From S010-25 sp964441285 (GTDB lineage Bacteria > Pseudomonadota > Gammaproteobacteria > SZUA-229): a DNA stretch of 33,596 nucleotides. Position numbers and translations under genes: made by a program. The stretch is from contig CAYTUK010000019.1 in NCBI GenBank assembly GCA_964441285.1, positions 1 to 33,596 on the forward strand, read 5' to 3'. How positions within the stretch are numbered: the first letter of the stretch is position 1; each line of letters starts with the position of its first letter. Below, piece after piece: positions 1 to 8,051 of this stretch. The notes beneath the pieces were generated by a model that saw nothing but the letters and a program-made list of their open reading frames with translations, ran no database searches and was not told the DNA's origin.

Positions 1-1
1 G

Positions 2-134
2 CAAGTAACTGATATTATAGATTATGTTGTTAAGTTAAATACGCTGAGTAGTTACCATGACACTATATTAACAGAACAGTCGTGGTTGCTGGTGTTTGCC
101 TCCCTGTGTCAGGATAGTTGTTGGTCTTTAACTT
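2..134 (+). other. Open frame entering from the left edge, no recognised product
   Basis: A reading frame is open from the first bases to a TGA at 132-134 and would encode about 43 residues of a C-terminus (contains TDIIDYVVKLNTLSSY). I do not recognise it. It could be the tail of an upstream gene or chance. It contains the 20-nt sequence at 102-121 that recurs downstream of hipA, so the last dozen codons may be read through an inserted or repeated element rather than original coding sequence. In related bacteria prmB often lies just upstream of aroC, but this tail does not look like PrmB. Confidence 0.2.
102..121 (+). repeat. 20-nt direct repeat, copy 1
   Basis: CCCTGTGTCAGGATAGTTGT occurs here and again, identical and in the same orientation, at 31484-31503. 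The flanks on both sides differ. A 20-nt exact match is not expected by chance in a window of this size. It may be a solitary end of an insertion sequence or another dispersed element. I cannot name a family. Confidence 0.6.
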
Positions 135-222
135 GAAGCATGGCGGTAACAGGATTGTTCAGCCTCACTCAGAGCATGTTAAGCTTTAACGATTATCGTT
201 TATTTGAATGTGAAAATTTATT

Positions 223-1320
223 ATGTCAGGAAATAGCATCGGAAAACTGTTTAGCGTTACCACTTCGGGTGAGTCACATGGCCCAGGTTTATTGGGCATT
301 ATTGATGGCTGTCCACCGGGGCTGGCGCTGGCTGCAGCAGATTTACAGCATGACCTTGACCGTCGCAAACCGGGGACTTCTCGCCATACCACACAAAGAC
401 ATGAAGACGATAAAGTAAAAATTATCTCCGGTGTTTTTGAAGGCAAAACCACGGGTACCAGTATTGGCCTGATGATTGAAAACACCGATCAGCGTTCGAA
501 AGATTACAGTAATATTATGGATCGTTTTCGCCCCGGCCATGCTGATTATACCTACCAACAAAAATATGGCTTGCGTGATTATCGTGGTGGCGGGCGTTCT
601 TCTGCACGCGAAACCGCCATGCGAGTTGCCGCTGGGGGAATTGCTAAAAAGTATCTGGCAGATCGCTATGGTATTTCTATCTATGGTTATATGTCTCAGC
701 TTGGGCCGATTAAAATGCCCCTGCTGGATAAAAATGCAATCAATAACAATGCCTTTTTCTGCGGTGATACTGCGTTGGTCGCTGAGCTTGAAGCCTATAT
801 GGATGCATTACGAAAAGCCGGTAATTCAGTGGGTGGCAAAATTACTGTGGTTGCCGAAGGTGTGCCACCCGGGCTGGGTGAGCCGGTATTCGATCGGCTG
901 GATGCGGATATCGCCCATGCCATGATGGGGGTAAATGCAGCCAAAGGGGTTGAAATCGGTGATGGTTTTGGCTGTATCGAAGCGATGGGTACTGAATTTC
1001 GTGATGAGATAACCCCCAGTGGCTTTAAGACTAATCATGCCGGTGGCGTGCTCGGTGGAATTTCATCGGGGCAGCACGTTGTTGTGCATACAGCTTTCAA
1101 ACCAACTTCCAGTATTCGTTTATCGGGTGATACGGTTAATGTGGAAGGGCAGCCTGTTGATGTGGTCACGCATGGTCGCCATGACCCCTGTGTCGCCATT
1201 CGTGCAACACCGATTTGTGAGGCGATGCTGGCCATTATATTACTCGATCATCTATTACGTTTTCGCGGACAATGTGCTGATGTAGTTTCAACCACCCCCA
1301 TTATTGCTGCACATACCTGA
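223..1320 (+). CDS. aroC: Chorismate synthase
   Basis: Converts 5-enolpyruvylshikimate-3-phosphate to chorismate, the last shikimate-pathway step, using reduced FMN in the cytosol. The 365-residue length is normal for the family. The N-terminus (GKLFSVTTSGESHGPGLLG) is the family signature around the first active-site His. The FRPGHADYTYQQKYG segment with the second conserved His and the GGGRSSARETAMRVAAG signature follow. The ATG at 223 gives the expected N-terminus, although no strong Shine-Dalgarno precedes it. An MFS gene follows after 8 nt, so the two are probably co-transcribed, an arrangement also seen in Pseudomonas. Its product feeds the trp genes further along. Confidence 0.97.
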   Translation: MSGNSIGKLFSVTTSGESHGPGLLGIIDGCPPGLALAAADLQHDLDRRKPGTSRHTTQRHEDDKVKIISGVFEGKTTGTSIGLMIENTDQRSKDYSNIMDRFRPGHADYTYQQKYGLRDYRGGGRSSARETAMRVAAGGIAKKYLADRYGISIYGYMSQLGPIKMPLLDKNAINNNAFFCGDTALVAELEAYMDALRKAGNSVGGKITVVAEGVPPGLGEPVFDRLDADIAHAMMGVNAAKGVEIGDGFGCIEAMGTEFRDEITPSGFKTNHAGGVLGGISSGQHVVVHTAFKPTSSIRLSGDTVNVEGQPVDVVTHGRHDPCVAIRATPICEAMLAIILLDHLLRFRGQCADVVSTTPIIAAHT

Positions 1321-1328
1321 ATAAACTG

Positions 1329-2492
1329 GTGACGAAACAGACGATTCCCTACTGGAGATTATCCGGGTTTTATTTTTTTTATTTTGCCTCCCTCGGTGCG
1401 CTAATACCCTATATTTCGCTTTACTTTAAAAAAGCGGGTTTTGATGCGTTGGAAATAGGCATTCTTGTTGGTATTATCCCCGCAACAAAAATAATTGCTC
1501 CTTATATAATTGGCTGGCTAGCTGACCATAGCCGTTGTCCAATTCGTATTATTCGTTGGGCAAATTTATTTGCCGCCATCCTGTTCGGTTTTATTTTCTT
1601 TGGCCATACTTTCTGGTGGCTGGTTTGGGTGATGGCGAGTTTTAGCTTTTTCTGGAATGCAGTATTGCCACAGTTTGAAGCCACTACCCTTAACCATCTT
1701 GGGCCGAATACACATCAATACAGCAATGTTCGCCTATGGGGTTCGCTGGGTTTTATTGTCGCGGTGTTGGTGTTGGGTGAAGTTTTTACACTGGTCAGTG
1801 TTAATTGGCTGGTAGTTATACTCTCCGTTTTATTGTTTGGTGTTTTGTTTGCCAGCCTGTTTGTTCCCGAATCACCCTGTAAGCATGAGCATAACCATGC
1901 ATCAATTTTGCATGTTATCCGGCAGCCGAGCGTGCTGGCGTTTCTGCTGATCTGTTTTTTAATGTTGTTAAGTCATGGCCCCTATTATACTTTTTATAGT
2001 ATTTACCTCGAAAACCACGGTTACAGCTCACGTATTATTGGTTTTATGTGGGCGACAGGGGTTATTGCAGAAATCATTGTTTTTATTTTACTGCCCCGTT
2101 TTTATAAACAGACGAGAGCCAGAAGCCTGTTATTAATCACGTTTGCATTAACGGCTCTGCGCTGGTTATTGATTGGTTTTTTCCCACAGTATCTGACGGT
2201 ATTATTTTTTGCCCAGTTACTTCATGCCTTTAGTTTTGGTATGTTTCACGCAGTGAGTATCATGCTGGTACATCAATATTTTCGAGGCATCTATCAGGGC
2301 CGAGGGCAGGCACTGTATGCCAGCCTTAGCTTTGGTGTCGGAGGTGCAGTGGGTAGTCTGGTAAGTGGCCTGTTATGGAGTACAACCTCACCCCAATTCC
2401 TGTTTACTCTTGCCGCCATGGTAGCGCTACTGGCCTGGTTTATTGTATGGAGATTTATGCAACCTGAACTGGCTTTTAATCAGGTGTTATGA
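1329..2492 (+). CDS. MFS transporter, HcaT/3-phenylpropionate-type
   Basis: A 387-residue inner-membrane protein with about 12 hydrophobic segments and the PYISLYFKKAGFDALEIGIL opening of the small MFS subfamily that includes HcaT and nucleoside-symporter-like proteins. The first loop carries the MFS-like GWLADHSRCPIRI motif. The start is a GTG 8 nt after the aroC stop, which points to an operon with aroC. The same neighbour pair exists in Pseudomonas. The substrate cannot be read from sequence; aromatic-acid transport is a family-based guess only. Confidence 0.88.
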   Translation: MTKQTIPYWRLSGFYFFYFASLGALIPYISLYFKKAGFDALEIGILVGIIPATKIIAPYIIGWLADHSRCPIRIIRWANLFAAILFGFIFFGHTFWWLVWVMASFSFFWNAVLPQFEATTLNHLGPNTHQYSNVRLWGSLGFIVAVLVLGEVFTLVSVNWLVVILSVLLFGVLFASLFVPESPCKHEHNHASILHVIRQPSVLAFLLICFLMLLSHGPYYTFYSIYLENHGYSSRIIGFMWATGVIAEIIVFILLPRFYKQTRARSLLLITFALTALRWLLIGFFPQYLTVLFFAQLLHAFSFGMFHAVSIMLVHQYFRGIYQGRGQALYASLSFGVGGAVGSLVSGLLWSTTSPQFLFTLAAMVALLAWFIVWRFMQPELAFNQVL

Positions 2493-2530
2493 AAAGATGA
2501 AAGATGTATGAACGGTGAAACCAAAATGCC

Positions 2531-2812
2531 ATGAAACCAAAAACGCCGATTGCGATGCAACAGTTGATCCAGCAGATCCGAGAGGCCCTGCCTTTTGATG
2601 CGCCAGGAAGTTACTTGTGCGTGGACAATTGTAAAGGTTGTTCAATCAAGCTGCTGGAATTTCTGGATGCCGAGTTAACAGGCTGGGAACAACGCCTTGA
2701 AGAGGGGGAAACGCCTGGCCTGGGGGATATTCAGCATATAGCAAAACTCAGTCGTAAAATATATAAAGTGCTGGATAACAACGGGGTAATTCCTGCACAA
2801 AAGAAAACTTAG
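2531..2812 (+). CDS. Small conserved protein with a CxxxCxxC motif
   Basis: A 93-residue soluble protein with no signal peptide or membrane segment. It contains CVDNCKGCSIKLLEFLDAEL (three Cys, spacing C-x3-C-x2-C) followed by a mostly helical region, GWEQRLEEGETPGLGDIQ. I recall similar short proteins with a Cys cluster before KLLEFLD in Pseudomonas-like gammaproteobacteria, but know of no function. Three cysteines suggest metal or Fe-S binding or redox use (inference). The gene lies 38 nt after the MFS gene in the same direction, so it could be last in the aroC operon. A rival start 5 nt upstream is out of frame and stops at once. Confidence 0.75.
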   Translation: MKPKTPIAMQQLIQQIREALPFDAPGSYLCVDNCKGCSIKLLEFLDAELTGWEQRLEEGETPGLGDIQHIAKLSRKIYKVLDNNGVIPAQKKT

Positions 2813-2941
2813 CGGCCTTACTTAGGTGTATTAGGCAAGTGAAGGTTAAAAAGTGTAACTTATGTCGACGGAATATCGGATATATTTACATGATAGCGGT
2901 AATCTATTCCTTAAATTATTGATTTATCAGAATTATCTTTT

Positions 2942-2956
2942 TGGCACTAAATTTGC
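2942..2956 (+). promoter_or_regulatory. Sigma-54 (-24/-12) promoter for the PEP-CTERM gene
   Basis: TGGCACTAAATTTGC matches the RpoN consensus TGGCAC-N5-TTGC, with the invariant GG (2943-2944) and GC (2955-2956) exactly 10 nt apart. Transcription would begin near 2968, about 50 nt before the ATG at 3019. A loose dyad TGTAA (2854-2858) and TTACA (2886-2890) lies roughly 80-115 nt upstream of that start, where an enhancer-binding activator would bind. The dyad is a weak candidate; the core promoter is strong. Confidence 0.8.
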
Positions 2957-3018
2957 TTTAATTTTAGTGGGGAAACATTTGAAAAGAACCATTAACAATA
3001 AATGATTGGGAAGGGATT

Positions 3019-3630
3019 ATGAAAATTTCACAAAAGATACAGATACAAAGCTTGTTTGCAGCCTGTCTTTTACTTTTTGGCGCAACCAGGGCATCGGCAT
3101 CACTTTATGGAATAATCTGTGTGGAGTGCCAGTTACAGCAGGCCAGTTATACTTTACAGAATTCATCGAGTACCTCGTTATCTGGCCCGGTTATTTTTCC
3201 ATCGGCTGCCGGTGATTTTCAGTTTAATGTATTCGGACAGTTGGCAACGGCCTACAATTCCAGTTTTTTCTATAATACGGGGACGTATTCGTTTGCGACT
3301 ACTGGTAACACCACTGTACCTTCTCAGTCAATTAGCATGACAGTTAACCCTGGGCAAATAGGTATGTTTTTTAATCTAGACTGGAACAGCACGACCAGTG
3401 ATGTGTTGAATGTGTTTAATGTCAAACACATTAATGGCGATACGATTTTTACTCCAGTTGATGTGGATGGCAATGGAGTTGTTGGTTTTAATATTCTCCA
3501 GGGACCATATCCCGGCCTTGACCTGAGCTTGAATTTTACTGTTACAACAGTACCATTGCCAGCAGCTTTTGGGCTGTTTGCCAGTGCTATACCCGTATTG
3601 CTGTTTTTTGCGCGCAGAAGAAAAGTTTAA
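3019..3630 (+). CDS. PEP-CTERM-type exported surface protein
   Basis: A 203-residue protein. The N-terminus is a signal peptide (MKISQK, a hydrophobic core, then ATRASAS). The Ser/Thr/Asn-rich body has few charges and includes the segment DVDGNGVVGFNILQGPYPG that is common in these proteins. The C-terminus is a tripartite sorting tail: VPLPAA, a hydrophobic helix (FGLFASAIPVLLFFA), then RRRKV. VPLPAA is a frequent variant of the PEP-CTERM motif. Such proteins are recognised by exosortase and are associated with exopolysaccharide and floc or biofilm formation. No exosortase gene is in this window. A good Shine-Dalgarno (GGAAGGG) precedes the ATG. The gene stands alone, controlled by the sigma-54 promoter upstream. 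Confidence 0.88.
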   Translation: MKISQKIQIQSLFAACLLLFGATRASASLYGIICVECQLQQASYTLQNSSSTSLSGPVIFPSAAGDFQFNVFGQLATAYNSSFFYNTGTYSFATTGNTTVPSQSISMTVNPGQIGMFFNLDWNSTTSDVLNVFNVKHINGDTIFTPVDVDGNGVVGFNILQGPYPGLDLSLNFTVTTVPLPAAFGLFASAIPVLLFFARRRKV

Positions 3631-3695
3631 AAAAATTCAGAATTCTCTGGGTGCCAGCAATATTTGCCCCGGAAAATTTCTGGAGCAGCATAAGA

Positions 3696-3730
3696 CTTCC
3701 AGCCTCACGCACATCTGCGAGAGCTGGAAG
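3696..3730. terminator. Hairpin between convergent genes, likely bidirectional terminator
   Basis: CTTCCAGC (3696-3703) pairs with GCTGGAAG (3723-3730). The stem continues inward through TC/GA and CGCA/TGCG with one bulge and one mismatch around a CATC loop. It lies between the ends of the PEP-CTERM gene (+) and the permease gene (-). Neither side has a long T-tract, so intrinsic termination is plausible but not certain. Confidence 0.5.
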
Positions 3731-3758
3731 CGACTGTATATTCACCCTTATGCATTTT

Positions 3759-4964
3759 CTATGCGATACCCGAACTGGAAGGCCTGGTTGCTAACCCAAG
3801 AAGTGCAAACAGAATTGTTCTGACCGGCTTGATTGCCATAACCAGCAATAGTATTGCACTCAGCCACGAAACCAGTGCAGGCAGTATCACCTGTGACTGT
3901 CCGATGGAGGCTTCGATCTGCCAGTTCTGAGTGGTTAGTAGTAATTCCAGCAATAAACCCATCATCAGGCTAATGACCGCAAGGCCAAACAGGTAAACCA
4001 GAGTAACCTTCAGCCCTAGCTCCTGCTTTAACAACGCAAAACTGGCAATATTCGTGGCTGGGCCAACCAGTAAGAAGATGAGCACCGCTCCAGGTGAAAC
4101 ACCGGCAATTAATAAACCAGCTGCCACTGGTGTTGATGCCACCGCACAGATATACATGGGAATACCAATAACCAGCATAATCAGCATGGCTGGCAGTCCA
4201 TGTCCCCATTGTGCCAACCAGTTGGCAGGGATAAAGGTCATCATTACCCCTGCAAGTACAAGGCCGAATGCCATCCAGTTTTTAATGTCATCCAGTAGCT
4301 CGATCAAAGCGTAATGCAATATTTGTATGACTTTACTTTTTTTAACCACTGCCTGCGAATCGCAACAGCTCGATTCAGTTGTAGCCGCTTTGCTGCTACA
4401 GCAACTACGCATTTCAGCCTGGCTGTTTGTCTTATTTTGATCGGCTTCAGTCTCAATTTTGTTCACCCTTTCTGGTTCAGCCTCAGTTGTGGTTTTAGCA
4501 CAGGCTGAATGGCTGGTGCAACTATTCTCCTTTTCCATGGCACTGCCTGCAATACTGTCATCTGGGACTAGCGCTGTCATCATGCCAGTAAGTATGGCGC
4601 TAACCAGTGCGGCAAGCGGCCGATATATTGCCATTATTGGCCCCATTAAGGCATAGGTGATAGCAATTGAATCAATACTGGTTTCGGGTGTCGAGATTAA
4701 AAAAGAAACCGTTGCTTCCTTTGAGGCTCCGGCTCGATGTAGACCAATTGCTGTTGGTAATACACCGCACGAACACAGAGGTAAGGGTGCGCCAAATAGC
4801 GCTGCGCGGATAATGGCACCAATACCACGACCACCAACCCAGCGTTGCATGGCGTTTTCTGGGATCAGTGTTTTAATGGCACCGGCGGCTAATAAGCCGA
4901 TTAGAAGCCAGAAGGCAGTATCAACAAATATCTGCCAGATATTAATAATAAGTGTCTGTAACAT
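3759..4964 (-). CDS. SO_0444-type permease (DUF318), putative Cu/Zn efflux
   Basis: A 401-residue inner-membrane protein of the DUF318/ArsP-like permease family. Two membrane halves are joined by a hydrophilic loop (about residues 135-210). The N-terminal half carries GAPLPLCSCGVLPTAIGL, with C64 and C66 in the membrane region, and STPETSIDS. The loop contains C149, C155, C188-C189 and C200-C201 with His and Glu residues, which looks like a soft-metal binding segment. The subfamily named after Shewanella SO_0444 is annotated as Cu/Zn efflux; I infer metal export here. No partner gene or metal regulator is adjacent, the nearest regulator being the LysR gene 129 nt upstream on the same strand. 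A TATAAT-like -10 on the minus strand at 5030-5035 could serve it, but no good -35 is visible. Confidence 0.85.
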   Translation of the reverse strand: MLQTLIINIWQIFVDTAFWLLIGLLAAGAIKTLIPENAMQRWVGGRGIGAIIRAALFGAPLPLCSCGVLPTAIGLHRAGASKEATVSFLISTPETSIDSIAITYALMGPIMAIYRPLAALVSAILTGMMTALVPDDSIAGSAMEKENSCTSHSACAKTTTEAEPERVNKIETEADQNKTNSQAEMRSCCSSKAATTESSCCDSQAVVKKSKVIQILHYALIELLDDIKNWMAFGLVLAGVMMTFIPANWLAQWGHGLPAMLIMLVIGIPMYICAVASTPVAAGLLIAGVSPGAVLIFLLVGPATNIASFALLKQELGLKVTLVYLFGLAVISLMMGLLLELLLTTQNWQIEASIGQSQVILPALVSWLSAILLLVMAIKPVRTILFALLGLATRPSSSGIA

Positions 4965-5093
4965 AGTGGTTTAATTTATCAGGCAGGGCATGCCTGTAAG
5001 GAAGTCTCAGGGATTTAGTCTAGTTTGTAATTATACTCGATTGAGCCGGTTTTTTCTAAATCAGCTGGTTTATACATTAATTGACCTTGCTGA

Positions 5094-5966
5094 TTAACTC
5101 CTCTGGCTTGTCTTTAGCGTTGTTAATAAAGCGGATGCGGGGCTGGATAAAGTTCGTGATGCATGTAAGAGTGCCCCTAGCTGGCGTTGCATTTTTACCC
5201 CTTTTATTTTTAACGGATGCAATGTGCTGTCAAGCATGGATGTTGGCAGTACACCCCAGCCCAGTCCGTGTTGAATCATAGCTTTAATCGTTTCCAGATA
5301 ATTTGACTCCATGATTATTTTAAAGTGGGTGTCGAGTTTTAACGCGTGATCAATAATTTCTCTCGTCTGAGTATTATTTGATTGCAACAACATGCCATGT
5401 TGTTGCAATCGTTTGCGGGAGATATATTTCTCTTTAGCAAGAAGGTGATCACTGGCAACCACGCAAACCATCGGATCTGGCCAGACTGGAATGACTTTCA
5501 GATTTTTTTCAATATTAGTGGGTAGCGTAATTAACGCCAGTTCAATGCTGCCATTTAACAGTAAGGCGGTAGCCTGTTCTGAATCAATGAACTGAATGGC
5601 CAGTTCAACATTCTCATAACTGTGGGTGTATTGCCGTAGTATCGGCGGTAGTCGATGTAAACCAATATGGTGACTGGTGCCGAATTTAAGTAAACCACTG
5701 GTGGTGTGACGAAGGTTGCTGATAATGCGATGACTCTCATCCATCTCGACAAGGATACGTTGATAACCGGGGCGAATAGCGTTGCCCGCTGCAGTTAGTT
5801 GAATTTGTCGGCCAATGCGGTCAAATAATTTCGTTTCCAGTGATTGCTCAAGCAGGGCAATACGTTTGCTGACAGCAGGTTGAGTAATAAATAATCGGTG
5901 GGCGGCGAGTGAAAAAGAACCCGTTTCGGCCACCATTAAAAAAGCACGTATATTCTGTATATCCAT
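5094..5966 (-). CDS. LysR-family transcriptional regulator
   Basis: A 290-residue protein with the standard LysR layout. The winged helix-turn-helix (residues 1-60, MDIQNIRAFLMVAETGSFS then ITQPAVSKRIALLEQSL) is followed by a two-lobed periplasmic-binding-type effector domain (about 90-290). It is divergent from the PEBP-leuC unit. In Pseudomonas a LysR gene also lies beside leuC. The target is most likely itself and/or the divergent gene, inferred from the arrangement and from the dyad at 5975-5991. The effector is unknown; CysL/CbbR-like members share this overall form, but nothing here fixes the subfamily. Confidence 0.92.
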   Translation of the reverse strand: MDIQNIRAFLMVAETGSFSLAAHRLFITQPAVSKRIALLEQSLETKLFDRIGRQIQLTAAGNAIRPGYQRILVEMDESHRIISNLRHTTSGLLKFGTSHHIGLHRLPPILRQYTHSYENVELAIQFIDSEQATALLLNGSIELALITLPTNIEKNLKVIPVWPDPMVCVVASDHLLAKEKYISRKRLQQHGMLLQSNNTQTREIIDHALKLDTHFKIIMESNYLETIKAMIQHGLGWGVLPTSMLDSTLHPLKIKGVKMQRQLGALLHASRTLSSPASALLTTLKTSQRS

Positions 5967-5974
5967 AGATACAA

Positions 5975-5991
5975 TAATAAGCTATGTATTA
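5975..5991. promoter_or_regulatory. LysR-type operator candidate
   Basis: TAATA-N7-TATTA is a perfect 5-bp dyad 9 nt upstream of the lysR start codon, in the divergent intergenic region. LysR boxes are AT-rich T-N11-A dyads, and position next to the regulator's own start suits autorepression. The region is AT-rich, so a chance dyad is possible. Confidence 0.4.
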
Positions 5992-6024
5992 CCAAAAGGA
6001 ATAGATATTATTAATATTATAAAT

Positions 6025-6053
6025 TTGTTTTATGAATAAAACTGGCTTATTCT
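6025..6053 (+). promoter_or_regulatory. Sigma-70 promoter candidate for the PEBP-leuCD unit
   Basis: TTGTTT (6025-6030) and TATTCT (6048-6053) are separated by 17 nt, each matching four of six consensus bases. Transcription would begin near 6060, about 25 nt before the ATG at 6085, which has a strong AGGAGG. Confidence 0.4.
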
Positions 6054-6084
6054 GTTGGGAAAATTCAATGACAGGAGGTGTGTG

Positions 6085-6624
6085 ATGATAAAGAAACTGA
6101 TCTTGTTACTCATAGTAACGCTGTTTTCTATCTCGGCTATTGCGGAAGGTTTTACCTTGAGTAGCACAGACGTTCACGGTCAATTGTCAAATGAGCAGGT
6201 ATTTAATCGTTCTGGTTGTAGAGGAAAAAATATTTCTCCGCAATTGAGCTGGAAAAATGCACCACCAGGGACGAAAAGTTTTGCAATGACTGTCTACGAC
6301 CCAGATGCACCTACAGGTAGTGGCTGGTGGCACTGGGTAGTGTTTAATATTCCAACGGATATTAACCAGTTAAAAACTGGTGCCAGCAATACAGCCATGC
6401 CAGTTGGTAGCACTGAAGGTATGAGCAGCTATGGTACCAGTGGGTTTGGTGGTGCCTGCCCACCCAAAGGTGACAAGCCACACCGTTATGTTTTTACCGT
6501 TTATGCGTTGAACATAAAAAAGATAGATCAGCCTGCCAATGTGCGTCCTGAGTTAATCGGTTTTCTTTTAAACGGCCATGCAATAGCTAAAGCATCCATC
6601 ATCGCTTACTACGGGAGAAAATAA
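6085..6624 (+). CDS. Secreted PEBP/YbhB-family (Raf kinase inhibitor-like) protein
   Basis: A 179-residue phosphatidylethanolamine-binding-protein fold of the bacterial YbhB/YbcL type. I chose the ATG at 6085 because AGGAGG precedes it and it gives a clean signal peptide (MIKKLILLLIVTLFSISAIA, cut before EGF). An in-frame ATG 30 nt upstream would add a charged stretch. Visible family motifs are SPQLSWKNAPPGTKSFA, YDPDAPTG followed by WWHWVVFNIP, and GPCPP-like GACPPKGDKPHRYVF. Ligand and role of bacterial members are poorly known, and it is presumably periplasmic. The stop overlaps the leuC start (TAATG), so translation is probably coupled to a cytosolic leucine enzyme, an odd pairing. Confidence 0.9.
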   Translation: MIKKLILLLIVTLFSISAIAEGFTLSSTDVHGQLSNEQVFNRSGCRGKNISPQLSWKNAPPGTKSFAMTVYDPDAPTGSGWWHWVVFNIPTDINQLKTGASNTAMPVGSTEGMSSYGTSGFGGACPPKGDKPHRYVFTVYALNIKKIDQPANVRPELIGFLLNGHAIAKASIIAYYGRK

Positions 6625-8042
6625 TGCCGGCAAAAAATCAGTACAAAAAAACCCTGTATGACAAGTTATGGAACGCGCATAGAGTGCGAAGCGAAGGCGT
6701 TGATACAGCGCTTTTATATATTGATCGTCACCTGGTGCATGAAGTAACTTCACCGCAGGCGTTTGAAGGTTTGCGTCTGGCTGGTCGTCAACCCTGGCGC
6801 AAGGGAAGCATTATTGCAGTACCGGATCACAATGTGCCGACCACTGATCGCAAAGCTGGTATTCCTGACCCCATCGCAAGAATTCAGGTTCAGACACTGG
6901 ATAATAACTGTCGTGAATTCGGCTTAACCGAGTTCACCATGTCAGATATCCGTCAGGGCATTGTGCATGTCATTGGGCCAGAGCAGGGTGCAACACTGCC
7001 GGGGATGACAGTTGTTTGTGGTGACTCACATACCTCAACACATGGCGCATTTGGCGCACTGGCTTTTGGTATTGGTACTTCAGAAGTTGAGCATGTACTG
7101 GCAACGCAATGTCTGGTGCAGAAAAAGAGTAAAAATATGCTGGTTTCTGTTGATGGCACTGTTGCGGAAGGTGTTACTGCAAAAGATATTGTATTGGCAA
7201 TTATCGGCGAAATTGGTACTGCTGGTGGTACCGGTTATGCGCTGGAGTTTGGTGGTGATGCGATGCGTGCCTTATCAATGGAAGGACGGATGACAGTCTG
7301 TAATATGGCGATTGAAGCGGGTGCGCGCGCAGGCATGATTGGTGTCGATGACCTCACCATTAACTACGTAAAAAACAGGCCGTATACACCGACGGGAGCG
7401 CAACTGGAAAAAGCCATTCATTACTGGCGTACCCTGCACAGTGATGAGGGCGCGGTTTTTGATAAAGTTGTACATATTGACGCGACATCCATACAGCCAC
7501 AGGTGACCTGGGGAACATCGCCAGAAATGGTTGTTGGAATTAATGATACAGTGCCAGATCCAGACACGGTGGCAGATAAAGTCAAAGCGGATGGGATGCG
7601 TAAGGCGCTTGCTTATATGGGATTAAAAGCCAGAACACCGATTAATCAAATCGTTATCGATAAAGTTTTTATCGGCTCCTGTACAAATTCCCGGATTGAA
7701 GATTTACGTGCAGCGGCCAGCGTGGTAGTAGGTCGACAGGTTGCAGATAATGTCAAGCTGGCAATGGTGGTGCCCGGTTCCGGTCTGGTAAAGCAACAGG
7801 CAGAAGAGGAAGGGCTGGATAAAATTTTTATCGACGCAGGTTTTCAGTGGCGTGAGCCGGGTTGTTCCATGTGCCTGGCGATGAATGCAGATCGCCTGGA
7901 ACCAGGTGAACGCTGTGCGTCTACCTCAAATCGCAATTTTGAAGGTCGACAGGGGCAGGGTGGACGGACACATCTGGTGAGTCCGGCAATGGCAGCGGCT
8001 GCAGCAGTTAAGGGTCATTTTATTAATATTAATGCGTTATAA
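6624..8042 (+). CDS. leuC: 3-isopropylmalate dehydratase, large subunit
   Basis: Aconitase-type enzyme that, with LeuD, isomerises 2- to 3-isopropylmalate in leucine synthesis. At 472 residues it has the family length. The N-terminus (KTLYDKLWNAHRV), the VCGDSHTSTHGAFGALAFGI signature, and the 4Fe-4S cysteines at about residues 353 (IGSCTNSR), 414 and 417 (GCSMCLAMN) are all present. The ATG overlaps the PEBP stop by one base. leuD follows after 9 nt. Confidence 0.97.
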   Translation: MPAKNQYKKTLYDKLWNAHRVRSEGVDTALLYIDRHLVHEVTSPQAFEGLRLAGRQPWRKGSIIAVPDHNVPTTDRKAGIPDPIARIQVQTLDNNCREFGLTEFTMSDIRQGIVHVIGPEQGATLPGMTVVCGDSHTSTHGAFGALAFGIGTSEVEHVLATQCLVQKKSKNMLVSVDGTVAEGVTAKDIVLAIIGEIGTAGGTGYALEFGGDAMRALSMEGRMTVCNMAIEAGARAGMIGVDDLTINYVKNRPYTPTGAQLEKAIHYWRTLHSDEGAVFDKVVHIDATSIQPQVTWGTSPEMVVGINDTVPDPDTVADKVKADGMRKALAYMGLKARTPINQIVIDKVFIGSCTNSRIEDLRAAASVVVGRQVADNVKLAMVVPGSGLVKQQAEEEGLDKIFIDAGFQWREPGCSMCLAMNADRLEPGERCASTSNRNFEGRQGQGGRTHLVSPAMAAAAAVKGHFININAL

Positions 8043-8051
8043 GGAACACAA

